Counted from the first letter of the stretch, positions 18,005-27,329 are shown. The stretch is DNA of 33,452 nucleotides from Saccoglossus kowalevskii (GCF_000003605.2 NW_003118718.1:1-33452), one strand, 5' to 3'. Numbers and translations are program-made. The notes: generated by a model not told the origin, from the letters alone.

Positions 18005-18086
18005 GACGAGGTGGCCGAGTGGTTAAGGCGATGGACTGCTAATCCATTGTGCTCTGCACGCGTGGATACGAATCCCATCCTCGTCG
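18005..18086 (+). tRNA. tRNA-Ser(GCT), B-box mutant, unit 62
   Basis: G62A (A-C closing the T loop) and T64A. The homologue, unit 59, has only T64A. Followed by S3. Confidence 0.84.
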
Positions 18087-18290
18087 ACGTGATTCTACAG
18101 TTTTAAGTACCATTATGAAATTACCATCATTCTCTTGCAGATTTTGATTGCTGAGTAGTTAACACTCGTCCTGAATTACAATTTCGATCTCGATGATCAT
18201 ATAACCATGTTCGCAGCATTGATAAGTAATTTTCACATGTGGTCTAACACCTGGCCTAGCTAAATTAGTTACGCTGTCCACAATTACGTA

Positions 18291-18372
18291 GATGAGGTGG
18301 CCGAGTGGTTAAGGCGATGGACTGCTAATCCATTGTGCTCTGCACGCGTGGGTTCGAATCCCATCCTCGTCG
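18291..18372 (+). tRNA. tRNA-Ser-GCT: tRNA-Ser(GCT), unit 63
   Basis: C3T only. Followed by S2 with TTTCAACAG, as at the right window edge. Confidence 0.96.
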
Positions 18373-18583
18373 ACTTAATTTCAACAGTTTTTAAGTACCA
18401 TAATAAAATTGCAATCATGCTCGGTGCCAGATTTTGATTGTTGAGCAGTTAACACTCGTCTTGAATTACCATTTCTATCTCGATTATCATATAACCATGT
18501 TCGCAGCATTGGTAAGTAATTTTTCACATGTGGTCTAACACCTTGATCTAGCTTTAATTCGTTACGCTGTGCAAATGTACGTA

Positions 18584-18665
18584 GACGAGGTGGCCGAGTG
18601 GTTAAGGTGATGGACTGCTAATCCATTGCGCTCTGCACGCGTGGGTACGAATCCCATCCTCGTCG
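18584..18665 (+). tRNA. tRNA-Ser(GCT), B-box mutant, unit 64
   Basis: C25T, T46C and T64A. Followed by S3 starting ACCTGATTC. Confidence 0.85.
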
Positions 18666-18869
18666 ACCTGATTCTACAGTTTTAAGTACCATTATGAAAT
18701 TACCATCATTCTCTTGCAGATTTTGATTGCTGAGTAGTTAACACTCGTCCTGAATTATAATTTCGATCTCGATTATCATATAACCATGTTCGCAGCATTG
18801 ATAAGTAATTTTCACATGTGGTCTAACACCTGGCCTAGCTAAATTAGTTACGCTGTCCACAATTACGTA

Positions 18870-18951
18870 GATGAGGTGGCCGAGTGGTTAAGGCGATGGA
18901 CTGCTAATCCATTGTGCTCTGCACGCGTGGGTTCGAATCCCATCCTCGTCG
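18870..18951 (+). tRNA. tRNA-Ser-GCT: tRNA-Ser(GCT), unit 65
   Basis: C3T only. Followed by S2 with ACTCAATTTC start; extra bases begin to appear from about 19110. Confidence 0.96.
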
Positions 18952-19108
18952 ACTCAATTTCTACAGTTTTTAAGTACCATAATAAAATTGCAATCATGCT
19001 CGGTGCCAGATTTTGATTGTTGAGCAGTTAACACTCGTCTTGAATTACCATTTCTATCTCGATTATCATATAACCATGTTCGCAGCATTGGTAAGTAATT
19101 TTCACATG

Positions 19109-19452
19109 TGGGTCTAACCCCTGGCCTAGCTAAATTTCGTTACGCTGTCCAATAAGTACATAGACGAGGTGGCCGAGTGGTAAAGGCGATGGACTGCTAA
19201 TTCCATGGGTGCTTCTGCAACGCGTGGGGTTCGAATTCCCATCATCGTCGACTTTAATTTCTTACAGTTTTAAGTACCAATAATGAAATTGCAATCATGC
19301 TCGGTGGCCAGATTTTGATTTGTTGAGCAGTTAACACTCGTCTTGAATTTACCATTTTCTATCTCAGATTTTTCATATTAACCATGTTCGCAGCATTTGG
19401 TAAAGTAATTTTTCACATGTGGTTTAACACCTGGCCCTAGCTAAATTTCGTT
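19109..19452. other. Indel-dense stretch, probable sequencing or consensus error
   Basis: Single-base insertions, mostly in short homopolymers, are packed from GTGGGTCTAACC to AAATTTCG. The two units touched are 293 and 310 bp long where their class predicts 290. Neighbouring units have almost no indels. Milder patches occur at about 12546-12710, 5790-5880 and 30340-30620. Confidence 0.7.
19163..19250 (+). pseudogene. tRNA-Ser(GCT) with many 1-bp insertions, unit 66
   Basis: 88 nt. Extra bases sit mostly in short homopolymers (ATTCC, GGGT, TTCTGCAACG, GGGG, AATTCC), plus T20A and C76A. Units 30 and 111 are close relatives without the insertions. Probably a sequencing or consensus error over an otherwise normal gene. 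Confidence 0.75.
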
Positions 19453-19472
19453 ACGCTGTCCACAATTACGTA

Positions 19473-19554
19473 GATGAGGTGGCCGAGTGGTTAAGGCGAT
19501 GGACTGATAATCCATTGTGCTCTGCACGCGTGGGTTCGAATCCCATCCTCGTCG
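19473..19554 (+). tRNA. tRNA with Ser body and anticodon GAT, unit 67
   Basis: C3T and C35A, so the anticodon is GAT (Ile codons AUC/AUU). All stems and both promoter boxes are otherwise intact, so this is the anticodon mutant most likely to be expressed. It lies just after the indel-dense stretch, so the base call needs checking. Followed by S1. Confidence 0.86.
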
Positions 19555-19761
19555 ACTCAATTTCTACAGTTTTAAGTACCATAATAAAATTGCAATCATG
19601 CTCGTTGCCAGATTTTGATTGTTGAGCAGTTAACACTCGTCTTGAATTACCATTTCTATCTCGATTATCATATAACCATGTTCGCAGCATTAGTAAGTAA
19701 TTTTCACATGTGGTCTAACACCTGGTCTAGCTAAATTCGTTACGCCGTGCATAAGTACGTA

Positions 19762-19843
19762 GACGAGGTGGCCGAGTGGTTAAGGCGATGGACTGCTAAT
19801 CCATTGTGCTCTGCATGCGTGGGTTCGAATCCCATCCTCATCG
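19762..19843 (+). tRNA. tRNA-Ser-GCT: tRNA-Ser(GCT), unit 68
   Basis: C55T and G79A (C3-A79 mismatch). Unit 77 has the same G79A with C3T, which restores pairing. Followed by S1 with TTTTCAGTACC. Confidence 0.9.
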
Positions 19844-20050
19844 ACTCAATTTCTACAGTTTTCAGTACCATAATAAAATTGCAATCATGCTCGTTGCCAG
19901 ATTTTGATTGTTGAGCAGTTAACACTCGTCTTGAATTACCATTTCTATCTCGATTATCATATAACCATGTTCACAGCATTAGTAAGTAATTTTCACATGT
20001 GGTCTAACACCTGGCCTAGCTATATTCGTTACGCTGTGCATAAGTGCGTA

Positions 20051-20132
20051 GACGAGGTGGCCGAGTGGTTAAGGCGATGGACTGCTAATCCATTGTGTTC
20101 TGCACGCATGGGTTCGAATCCCATCCTCGTCG
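20051..20132 (+). tRNA. tRNA-Ser-GCT: tRNA-Ser(GCT), consensus/type B hybrid, unit 69
   Basis: C48T and G58A without T19G or G45C: a consensus 5' half joined to a partly type B 3' half. Followed by S4 with a 9-bp deletion. Confidence 0.93.
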
Positions 20133-20327
20133 ACGTGATTCTACACTTTTAAGTTCCATTATGAAATTACCATCATGCTTTTGAATGTTGAGTAGATAAC
20201 ACTCATCTTGAATTACCACTTCGATCTCGATTAGCATATAACCATGTTCGCAGCATTGATAAGTAATTTTCACATGTGGTCTAACACCTGGCCTAGCTAA
20301 ATTCGTTACGCTGTCCACAAGTACGTA

Positions 20328-20409
20328 GATGAGGTGGCTGAGTGGTTAAGGCGATGGACTGCTAATCCATTGTGCTCTGCATGCGTGGGTTCGAATCCCA
20401 TCCTCGTCG
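20328..20409 (+). tRNA. tRNA-Ser-GCT: tRNA-Ser(GCT), unit 70
   Basis: C3T, C12T (U-G in D stem) and C55T. Followed by S3 with ATTCTGCAG. Confidence 0.92.
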
Positions 20410-20613
20410 ACGTGATTCTGCAGTTTTAAGTACCATTATGAAATTACCATAATTCTCTTGCATATTTTGATTGCTGAGTTGTTAACACTCGTCCTGAATT
20501 ACAATTTCGATCTCGATTATCATATAACCATGTTCGCAGCATTGATAAGTAATTTTCACATGTGGTCTAACACCTGGCCTAGCTAAATTCGTTACGCTGT
20601 CCACAATTACGTA

Positions 20614-20695
20614 GATGAGGTGGCCGAGTGGTTAAGGCGATGGACTGCTAATCCATTGTGCTCTGCGCGCGTGAGTTCGAATCCCATCCTCGTCG
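20614..20695 (+). tRNA. tRNA-Ser(GCT), unit 71
   Basis: C3T, A54G (wobble in variable arm) and G61A (A-C in T stem, B-box change to GAGTTCGAATC). Followed by S1. Confidence 0.88.
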
Positions 20696-20901
20696 ACTCA
20701 ATTTCTACAGTTTTAAGTACCATAATAAAATTGCAATCATGCTCGTTGCCAGATTTTGATTGTTGAGCAGTTAACACTCGTCTTGAATTACCATTTCTAT
20801 CTCGATTATCATATAACCATGTTCGCAGCTTGGTAAGTAATTTTCACATGTGGTCTAAAACCTGGCCTAGCTAAATTCGTTACGCTGTGCATAAGTACGT
20901 A

Positions 20902-20983
20902 GACGAGGTGGCCGAGTGGGTAAGGCGATGGACTGCTAATCCATTCTGTTCTGCACGCATGGGTTCGAATCCCATCCTCGTCG
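20902..20983 (+). tRNA. tRNA-Ser-GCT: tRNA-Ser(GCT), type B, unit 72
   Basis: Plain type B with G30. Followed by S4. Confidence 0.92.
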
Positions 20984-21187
20984 ACGTGATTCTACACTTT
21001 TAAGTTCCATTATGAAATTACCATCATGCTTTTGCATATTTTGAATGTTGAGTAGATAACACTCATCTTGAATTACCACTTCGATCTCGATTAGCATATA
21101 ATCATGTTCGCAGCATTGGTAAGTAATTTTCACATGTGGTCTAACACCTGGTCTAGCTAAATTCGTTACGCTGTGCATAAGTACGTA

Positions 21188-21269
21188 GACGAGGTGGCTG
21201 AGTGGTTAAGGCGATGGACTGCTAATCCATTGTGCTCTGCATGCGTGGGTTCGAATCCCATCCTCGTCG
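21188..21269 (+). tRNA. tRNA-Ser-GCT: tRNA-Ser(GCT), unit 73
   Basis: C12T and C55T. Followed by S3 with ATTCTGCAG. Homologous to unit 70 but without C3T. Confidence 0.93.
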
Positions 21270-21473
21270 ACGTGATTCTGCAGTTTTAAGTACCATTATG
21301 AAATTACCATCATTCTCTTGCAGATTTTGATTGCTGAGTTGTTAACACTCGTCCTGAATTACAATTTCGATCTCGATTATCATATAACCATGTTCGCAGC
21401 ATTGATAAGTAATTTTCACATGTGGTCTAACACCTGGCCTAGCTAAATTCGTTACGCTGTCCACAATTACGTA

Positions 21474-21555
21474 GATGAGGTGGCCGAGTGGTTAAGGCGA
21501 TGGACTGCTAATCCATTGTGCTCTGCGCGCGTGAGTTCGAATCCCATCCTCGTCG
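21474..21555 (+). tRNA. tRNA-Ser(GCT), unit 74
   Basis: C3T, A54G and G61A, the same tRNA as unit 71. Followed by S1. Confidence 0.88.
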
Positions 21556-21762
21556 ACTCAATTTCTACAGTTTTAAGTACCATAATAAAATTGCAATCAT
21601 GCTCGTTGCCAGATTTTGATTGTTGAGCAGTTAACACTCGTCTTGAATTACCATTTCTATCTCGATTATCATATAACCATGTTCGCAGCATTGGTAAGTA
21701 ATTTTCACATGTGGTCTAACACCTGGTCTAGCTAAATTCGTTACGCTGTGCATAAGTACGTA

Positions 21763-21844
21763 GACGAGGTGGCTGAGTGGTTAAGGCGATGTACTGCTAA
21801 TCCATTGTGCTCTGCACGCGTGGGTTCGAATCCCATCCTCGTCG
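21763..21844 (+). tRNA. tRNA-Ser(GCT), unit 75
   Basis: C12T and G30T (U-C in anticodon stem). Followed by S3. Confidence 0.89.
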
Positions 21845-22048
21845 ACGTGATTCTACAGTTTTAAGTACCATTATGAAATTACCATCATTCTCTTGCAGAT
21901 TTTGATTGCTGAGTTGTTAACACTCGTCCTGAATTACAATTTCGATCTCGATTATCATATAACCATGTTCGCAGCATTGATAAGTAATTTTCACATGTGG
22001 TCTAACACCTGGCCTAGCTAAATTCGTTACGCTGTCCACAATTACGTA

Positions 22049-22130
22049 GATGAGGTGGCCGAGTGGTTAAGGCGATGGACTGCTAATCCATTGTGCTCTG
22101 CGCGCGTGAGTTCGAATCCCATCCTCGTCG
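22049..22130 (+). tRNA. tRNA-Ser(GCT), unit 76
   Basis: C3T, A54G and G61A again. Followed by S1 with GATTGTCATATAAC. Confidence 0.88.
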
Positions 22131-22337
22131 ACTCAATTTCTACAGTTTTAAGTACCATAATAAAATTGCAATCATGCTCGTTGCCAGATTTTGATTGTTG
22201 AGCAGTTAACACTCGTCTTGAATTACCATTTCTATCTCGATTGTCATATAACCATGTTCGCAGCATTAGTAAGTAATTTTCACATGTGGTCTAACACCTG
22301 GCCTAGCTAAATTCGTTACGCTGTCCACAAGTACGTA

Positions 22338-22419
22338 GATGAGGTGGCCGAGTGTTTAAGGCGATGGACTGCTAATCCATTGTGCTCTGCATGCGTGGGT
22401 TCGAATCCCATCCTCATCG
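22338..22419 (+). tRNA. tRNA-Ser-GCT: tRNA-Ser(GCT) with compensated acceptor pair, unit 77
   Basis: C3T and G79A together give a Watson-Crick U3-A79 pair. Also G18T, removing an invariant D-loop G, and C55T. Followed by S1 with TTTTCAGTACC. Confidence 0.87.
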
Positions 22420-22626
22420 ACTCAATTTCTACAGTTTTCAGTACCATAATAAAATTGCAATCATGCTCGTTGCCAGATTTTGATTGTTGAGCAGTTAACA
22501 CTCGTCTTGAATTACCATTTCTATCTCGATTATCATATAACCATGTTCACAGCATTAGTAAGTAATTTTCACATGTGGTCTAACACCTGGCCTAGCTATA
22601 TTCGTTACGCTGTGCATAAGTACGTA

Positions 22627-22708
22627 GACGAGGTGGCCGAGTGGGTAAGGCGATGGACTGCTAATCCATTTTGTTCTGCACGCATGCGTTCGAATCCCAT
22701 CCTCGTCG
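22627..22708 (+). tRNA. tRNA-Ser(GCT), type B, unit 78
   Basis: Type B with G30, but G45T instead of G45C, and G61C (C-C in T stem, B box broken). Followed by S4. Confidence 0.86.
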
Positions 22709-22912
22709 ACGTGATTCTACACTTTTAAGTTCCATTATGAAATTACCATCATGCTTTTGCATATTTTGAATGTTGAGTAGATAACACTCATCTTGAATTA
22801 CCACTTCGATCTCGATTAGCATATAGTCATGTTCGCAACATTGGTAAGTAATTTTCACATGTGGTCTAACACCTGCTCTAGCTAAATTCGTTACGCTGTG
22901 CAAATGTACGTA

Positions 22913-22994
22913 GACGAGGTGGCCGAGTGGTTAAGGCGATGGACTGCTAATCCATTGTGCTCTGCACGCGTGGGTTTGAATCCCATCCTCGTCG
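22913..22994 (+). tRNA. tRNA-Ser-GCT: tRNA-Ser(GCT), B-box mutant, unit 79
   Basis: C65T only. Followed by S3 with TTTGTTTGCTG. Confidence 0.87.
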
Positions 22995-23198
22995 ACGTGA
23001 TTCTACAGTTTTAAGTACCATTATGAAATTACCATCATTCTCTTGCAGATTTTGTTTGCTGAGTAGTTTACACTCGTCCTGAATTACAATTTCGATCTCG
23101 ATTATCATATAACCATGTTCGCAGCATTGATAAGTAATTTTCACATGTGGTCTAACACCTGGCCTAGCTAAATTCGTTACGCTGTCCACAATTACGTA

Positions 23199-23280
23199 GA
23201 TGAGGTGGCCGAGTGGTTAAGGCGATGGACTGCTAATCCATTGTGCTCTGCACGCGTGGGTTCGAATCCCATCCTCGTCT
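23199..23280 (+). tRNA. tRNA-Ser(GCT) with discriminator T, unit 80
   Basis: C3T and G82T. The discriminator G is a serine identity element in eukaryotes, so charging may be poor. Followed by S1. Confidence 0.9.
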
Positions 23281-23487
23281 ACTCAATTTCTACAGTTTTA
23301 AGTACCATAATAAAATTGCAATCATGCTCGTTGCCAGATTTTGATTGTTGAGCAGTTAACACTCGTCTTGAATTACCATTTCTATCTCGATTATCATATA
23401 ACCATGTTCGCAGCATTAGTAAGTAATTTTCACATGTGGTCTAACACCTGGTCTAGCTAAATTCGTTACGCCGTGCATAAGTACGTA

Positions 23488-23569
23488 GACGAGGTGGCCG
23501 AGTGGTTAAGGCGATGGACTGCTAATCCATTGTGCTCTGCACGCGTGGGTTCGAATCCCATCCTCGTCG
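23488..23569 (+). tRNA. tRNA-Ser-GCT: tRNA-Ser(GCT), exact consensus, unit 81
   Basis: Identical to unit 7. Followed by S1 with CTACTGTTTT. Confidence 0.97.
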
Positions 23570-23776
23570 ACTCAATTTCTACTGTTTTAAGTACCATAAT
23601 AAAATTGCATTCATGCTCGTTGCCAGATTTTGATTGTTGAGCAGTTAACACTCGTCTTGAATTACCATTTCTATCTCGATTAACATATAACCATGTTCGC
23701 AGCATTAGTAAGTAATTTTCACATGTGGTCTAACACCTGGCCTAGCTAAATTCGTTACGCTGTGCATAAGTACGTA

Positions 23777-23858
23777 GACGAGGTGGCCGAGTGGTTAAGG
23801 CTATGGACTGCTAATCCATTGTGCTCTGCACGCGTGGGTTTGAATCCCATCCTCGTCG
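23777..23858 (+). tRNA. tRNA-Ser-GCT: tRNA-Ser(GCT), B-box mutant, unit 82
   Basis: G26T and C65T. Followed by S3 (GTTATTC variant). Confidence 0.86.
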
Positions 23859-24062
23859 ACGTTATTCTACAGTTTTAAGTACCATTATGAAATTACCATC
23901 ATTCTCTTGCAGATTTTGATTGCTGAGTAGTTTACACTCGTCCTGAATTACAATTTCGATCTCGATTATCATATAACCATGTTCGCAGCATTGATAAGTA
24001 ATTTTCACATGTGGTCTAACACCTGGCCTAGCTAAATTCGTTACGCTGTCCACAAGTACGTA

Positions 24063-24144
24063 GATGAGGTGGCCGAGTGGTTAAGGCGATGGACTGCTAA
24101 TCCATTGTGCTCTGCACGCGTGGGTTCGAATCCCATCCTTGTCG
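24063..24144 (+). tRNA. tRNA-Ser-GCT: tRNA-Ser(GCT), unit 83
   Basis: C3T and C78T (G4-U78 wobble). The spacer is a mosaic: S4 start, S1 from ATAATAAAATTGC, then S4 again from GAATGTTGAG. Confidence 0.92.
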
Positions 24145-24350
24145 ACGTGATTCTACACTTTTAAGTTCCATAATAAAATTGCAATCATGCTCCTTGCCAG
24201 ATTTTGAATGTTGAGTAGATAACACTCATCTTGAATTACCACTTCGATCTCGATTAGCATATAACCATGTTCGCAGCATTGATAAGTAATTTTCACATGT
24301 GGTCTAACACCTGGCCTAGCTAAATTCGTTACGCTGTCCACAAGTACGTA

Positions 24351-24432
24351 GATGAGGTGGCCGAGTGGTTAAGGCGATGGACTGCTAATCCATTGTGCTC
24401 TGCACGCGTGGGTTCGAATCCCATCCACGTCG
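24351..24432 (+). tRNA. tRNA-Ser-GCT: tRNA-Ser(GCT), unit 84
   Basis: C3T and T77A (A5-A77 mismatch). Followed by only the first 44 bp of an S1 spacer before the deletion junction. Confidence 0.9.
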
Positions 24433-24476
24433 ACTCAATTTCTACAGTTTTAAGTACAATAATAAAATTGCAATCA

Positions 24477-24526
24477 TGCTAATCCATTGTGCTCTGCACG
24501 CGTGGGTTCGAATCCCATCCTCGTCG
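24477..24526 (+). pseudogene. tRNA-Ser 3' fragment left by a deletion, unit 85
   Basis: Positions 33-82 of the tRNA, joined to the start of an S1 spacer at shared bases TGCT (CAATCATGCT runs into TGCTAATCC). The acceptor 5' strand, D arm, A box and most of the anticodon stem are lost, while B box and terminator remain. Followed by S1 with TTTTCAGTACC. Confidence 0.92.
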
Positions 24527-24733
24527 ACTCAATTTCTACAGTTTTCAGTACCATAATAAAATTGCAATCATGCTCGTTGCCAGATTTTGATTGTTGAGCA
24601 GTTAACACTCGTCTTGAATTACCATTTCTATCTCGATTATCATATAACCATGTTCGCAGCATTAGTAAGTAATTTTCACATCTGGTCTAACACCTGGCCT
24701 AGCTATATTCGTTACGCTGTGCGTAAGTGCGTA

Positions 24734-24815
24734 GACGAGGTGGCCGAGTGGTTAAGGCGATGGACTGCTAATCCATTGTGCTCTGCACGCGTGGGTTCGA
24801 ATCCCATCCTCGTCG
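24734..24815 (+). tRNA. tRNA-Ser-GCT: tRNA-Ser(GCT), exact consensus, unit 86
   Basis: Identical to unit 7. Leader GCGTAAGTGCGTA. Followed by S1. Confidence 0.97.
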
Positions 24816-25022
24816 ACTCAATTTCTACAGTTTTAAGTACCATAATAAAATTGCAATCATGCTCGTTGCCAGATTTTGATTGTTGAGCAGTTAACACTCG
24901 TCTTGAATTACCATTTCTATCTAGATTATCATATAACTATGTTCGCAGCATTGGTAAGTAATTTTCACATGTGGTCTAACACCTGGCCTAGCTAAATTCG
25001 TTACGCTGTGCATAAGTACGTA

Positions 25023-25104
25023 GACGAGGTGGCCGAGTGGGTAAGGCGATGGACTGCTAATCCATTCTGTTCTGCACGCATGGGTTCGAATCCCATCCTC
25101 GTCG
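25023..25104 (+). tRNA. tRNA-Ser-GCT: tRNA-Ser(GCT), type B, unit 87
   Basis: Plain type B with G30, but followed by an S2 spacer (with unit 92, one of two exceptions to the type B/S4 link). That spacer is shortened to 128 bp by a deletion. Confidence 0.92.
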
Positions 25105-25232
25105 ACTTAATTTCTACAGTTTTTAAGTACCATAATAAAATTGCATTCATGTTCGCAGCATTGGTAAGTAATTTTCACATGTGGTCTAACACCTGGCCTA
25201 GCTAAATTCGTTACGCTGTGCATAAGTACGTA
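25105..25232 (+). repeat. Spacer shortened by an internal deletion
   Basis: An S2 start runs to ATTGCATTCATG near 25151 and continues directly with TTCGCAGCATTGG, the later part of a spacer. About 80 bp are missing and CATG is present at both expected break points. The terminator, palindrome and leader survive. Confidence 0.88.
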
Positions 25233-25314
25233 GACGAGGTGGCCGAGTGGGTAAGGCGTTGGACTGCTAATACATTCTGTTCTGCACGCATGGGTTCGAA
25301 TCCCATCCTCGTCG
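25233..25314 (+). tRNA. tRNA-Ser(GCT), type B, unit 88
   Basis: Type B with G30, plus A27T (U-U) and C40A (G-A), so the anticodon stem has two mismatches. Followed by S4. Confidence 0.85.
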
Positions 25315-25518
25315 ACGTGATTCTACACTTTTAAGTTCCATTATGAAATTACCATCATGCTTTTGCATATTTTGAATGTTGAGTAGATAACACTCATCTT
25401 GAATTACCACTTCGATCTCGATTAGCATATAATCATGTTCGCAACATTGGTAAGTAATTTTCACATGTGGTCTAACACCTGCTCTAGCTAAATTCGTTAC
25501 GCTGTGCAAATGTACGTA

Positions 25519-25600
25519 GACGAGGTGGCCGAGTGGTTAAGGCGATGGACTGCTAATCCATTGTGCTCTGCACGCGTGGGTTTGAATCCCATCCTCGTCG
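25519..25600 (+). tRNA. tRNA-Ser-GCT: tRNA-Ser(GCT), B-box mutant, unit 89
   Basis: C65T only. Followed by S3 with CTCTTCAAG. Confidence 0.87.
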
Positions 25601-25804
25601 ACGTGATTCTACAGTTTTAAGTACCATTATGAAATTACCATCATTCTCTTCAAGATTTTGATTGCTGAGTAGTTTACACTCGTCCTGAATTACAATTTCG
25701 ATCTCGATTATCATATAACCATGTTCGCAGCATTGATAAGTAATTTTCACATGTGGTCTAACACCTGGCCTAGCTAAATTCGTTACGCTGTCCACAATTA
25801 CGTA

Positions 25805-25886
25805 GATGAGGTGGCCGAGTGGTTAAGGCGATGGACTGCTAATCCATTGTGCTCTGCACCCGTGGGTTCGAATCCCATCCTCGTCG
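25805..25886 (+). tRNA. tRNA-Ser-GCT: tRNA-Ser(GCT), unit 90
   Basis: C3T and G56C. Followed by S1. Confidence 0.93.
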
Positions 25887-26093
25887 ACTCAATTTCTACA
25901 GTTTTAAGTACCATAATAAAATTGCATTCATGTTCGTTGCCAGATTTTGATTGTTGAGCAGTAAACACTCGTCTTGAATTACCATTTCTATCTCGATTAA
26001 CATATAACCATGTTCGCAGCATTAGTAAGTAATTTTCACATGTGGTCTAACACCTGGTCTAGCTAAATTCGTTACGCAGTGCATAAGTACGTA

Positions 26094-26175
26094 GACGTGG
26101 TGGCCTAGTGGTTAAGGCGATGGACTGCTAATCCATTGTGCTCTGCACGCGTGGGTTCGTATCCCATCCTCGTCG
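26094..26175 (+). tRNA. tRNA-Ser(GCT), degenerate, unit 91
   Basis: A5T, G13T and A67T, identical to unit 28. Followed by S1, whereas unit 28 is followed by S2, so the duplication breakpoint lies near here. Confidence 0.84.
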
Positions 26176-26382
26176 ACTCAATTTCTACAGTTTTAAGTAC
26201 CATAATAAAATTGCAATCATGCTCGTTGCCAGATTTTGATTGTTGAGCAGTTAACTCTCGTCTTGAATTACCATTTCTATCTAGATTATCATATAACCAT
26301 GTTCGCAGCATTCGTAAGTAATTTTCACATGTGGTCTAACACCTGGCCTAGCTAAATTCGTTACGCTGTGCATAAGTACGTA

Positions 26383-26464
26383 GACGAGGTGGCCGAGTGG
26401 GTAAGGCGATGGACTGCTAATCCATTCTGTTCTGCACGCATGGGTTCGAATCCCATCCTCGTCG
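26383..26464 (+). tRNA. tRNA-Ser-GCT: tRNA-Ser(GCT), type B, unit 92
   Basis: Plain type B with G30, followed by S2 rather than S4. Confidence 0.92.
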
Positions 26465-26672
26465 ACTTAATTTCTACAGTTTTTAAGTACCATAATAAAA
26501 TTGCAATCATGCTCGGTGCCAGATTTTGATTGTTGAGCAGTTAACACTCGTCTTGAATTACCATTTTTATCTCGATTATCATATAACCATGTTCGCAGCA
26601 TTGGTAAGTAATTTTCACATGTGGTCTAACACCTGGCCTAGCTAAATTCGTTACGCTGTGCATAAGTACGTA

Positions 26673-26754
26673 GACGAGGTGGCCGAGTGGGTAAGGCGAT
26701 GGACTGCTAATCCATTCTGTTCTGCACGCATGGGTTCGAATCCCATCCTCGTCG
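26673..26754 (+). tRNA. tRNA-Ser-GCT: tRNA-Ser(GCT), type B, unit 93
   Basis: Plain type B with G30. The spacer begins GCGTGATTC (loses the junction GTCGAC) and is S4 changing to S3 at GAGTAGTTAACACTCGTCC. Confidence 0.92.
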
Positions 26755-26958
26755 GCGTGATTCTACACTTTTAAGTTCCATTATAAAATTACCATCATGC
26801 TTTTGCATATTTTGAATGTTGAGTAGTTAACACTCGTCCTGAATTACAATTTCTATCTAGATTATCATATAACCATGTTCGCAGCATTGATAAGTAATTT
26901 TCACATGTGGTCTAACACCTGGACTAGCTAAATTCGTTACGCTGTCTACAATTACGTA

Positions 26959-27040
26959 GATGAGGTGGCCGAGTGGTTAAGGCGATGGACTGCTAATCCA
27001 TTGTGGTCTGCACGCGTGGGTTCGAATCCCATCCTCGTCG
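26959..27040 (+). tRNA. tRNA-Ser-GCT: tRNA-Ser(GCT), unit 94
   Basis: C3T and C48G (G-G in variable arm). Followed by S1. Confidence 0.91.
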
Positions 27041-27247
27041 ACTCAATTTCTACAGTTTTAAGTACCATAATAAAATTGCAATCATGCTCTTTGCCAGATT
27101 TTGATTGTTGAGCAGTTAACACTCGTCTTGAATTACCATTTCTATCTCGATTATCATATAACCATGTTCGCAGCATTGGTAAGTAATTTTCACATGTTGT
27201 CTAACACCTGGTCTAGCTAAATTCGTTACGCCGTGCAAAAGTACGTA

Positions 27248-27329
27248 GACGAGGTGGCCGAGTGGTTAAGGCGATGGACTGCTAATCCATTGTGCTCTGC
27301 ACGCGTGGGTTCGAATCCCATCCTCGTCG
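27248..27329 (+). tRNA. tRNA-Ser-GCT: tRNA-Ser(GCT), exact consensus, unit 95
   Basis: Identical to unit 7. Followed by S1. Homologous to unit 18. Confidence 0.97.

Larger units (their letters stand above)
16856..18583 (+). repeat. Tandem three-unit duplication, period 862 bp
   Basis: Units 58-60 and 61-63 align at 862-863 bp. Shared markers are C57T in the first tRNA, T64A in the second, GAGTTGTTAACACTCGTCTTG, and CGATGATCATATAACC. Confidence 0.85.
18584..19162 (+). repeat. Two-unit block related to 32143-32718
   Basis: Units 64-65 match 112-113 at offset 13559. Both carry T46C plus T64A, the spacer start ACCTGATTCTACAG, and the upstream variant TGATCTAGCT. Confidence 0.78.
20328..22130 (+). 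repeat. Tandem three-unit repeats (units 70-76), also at 30701-31562
   Basis: Units 70-71 recur as 73-74 (offset 860) and again in part as 75-76. Markers are C12T, ATTCTGCAG and A54G plus G61A. Units 71-73 also match 107-109 at an exact offset of 10087, sharing GCAGCTTGGTAAG and CTAAAACCTG. Confidence 0.85.
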
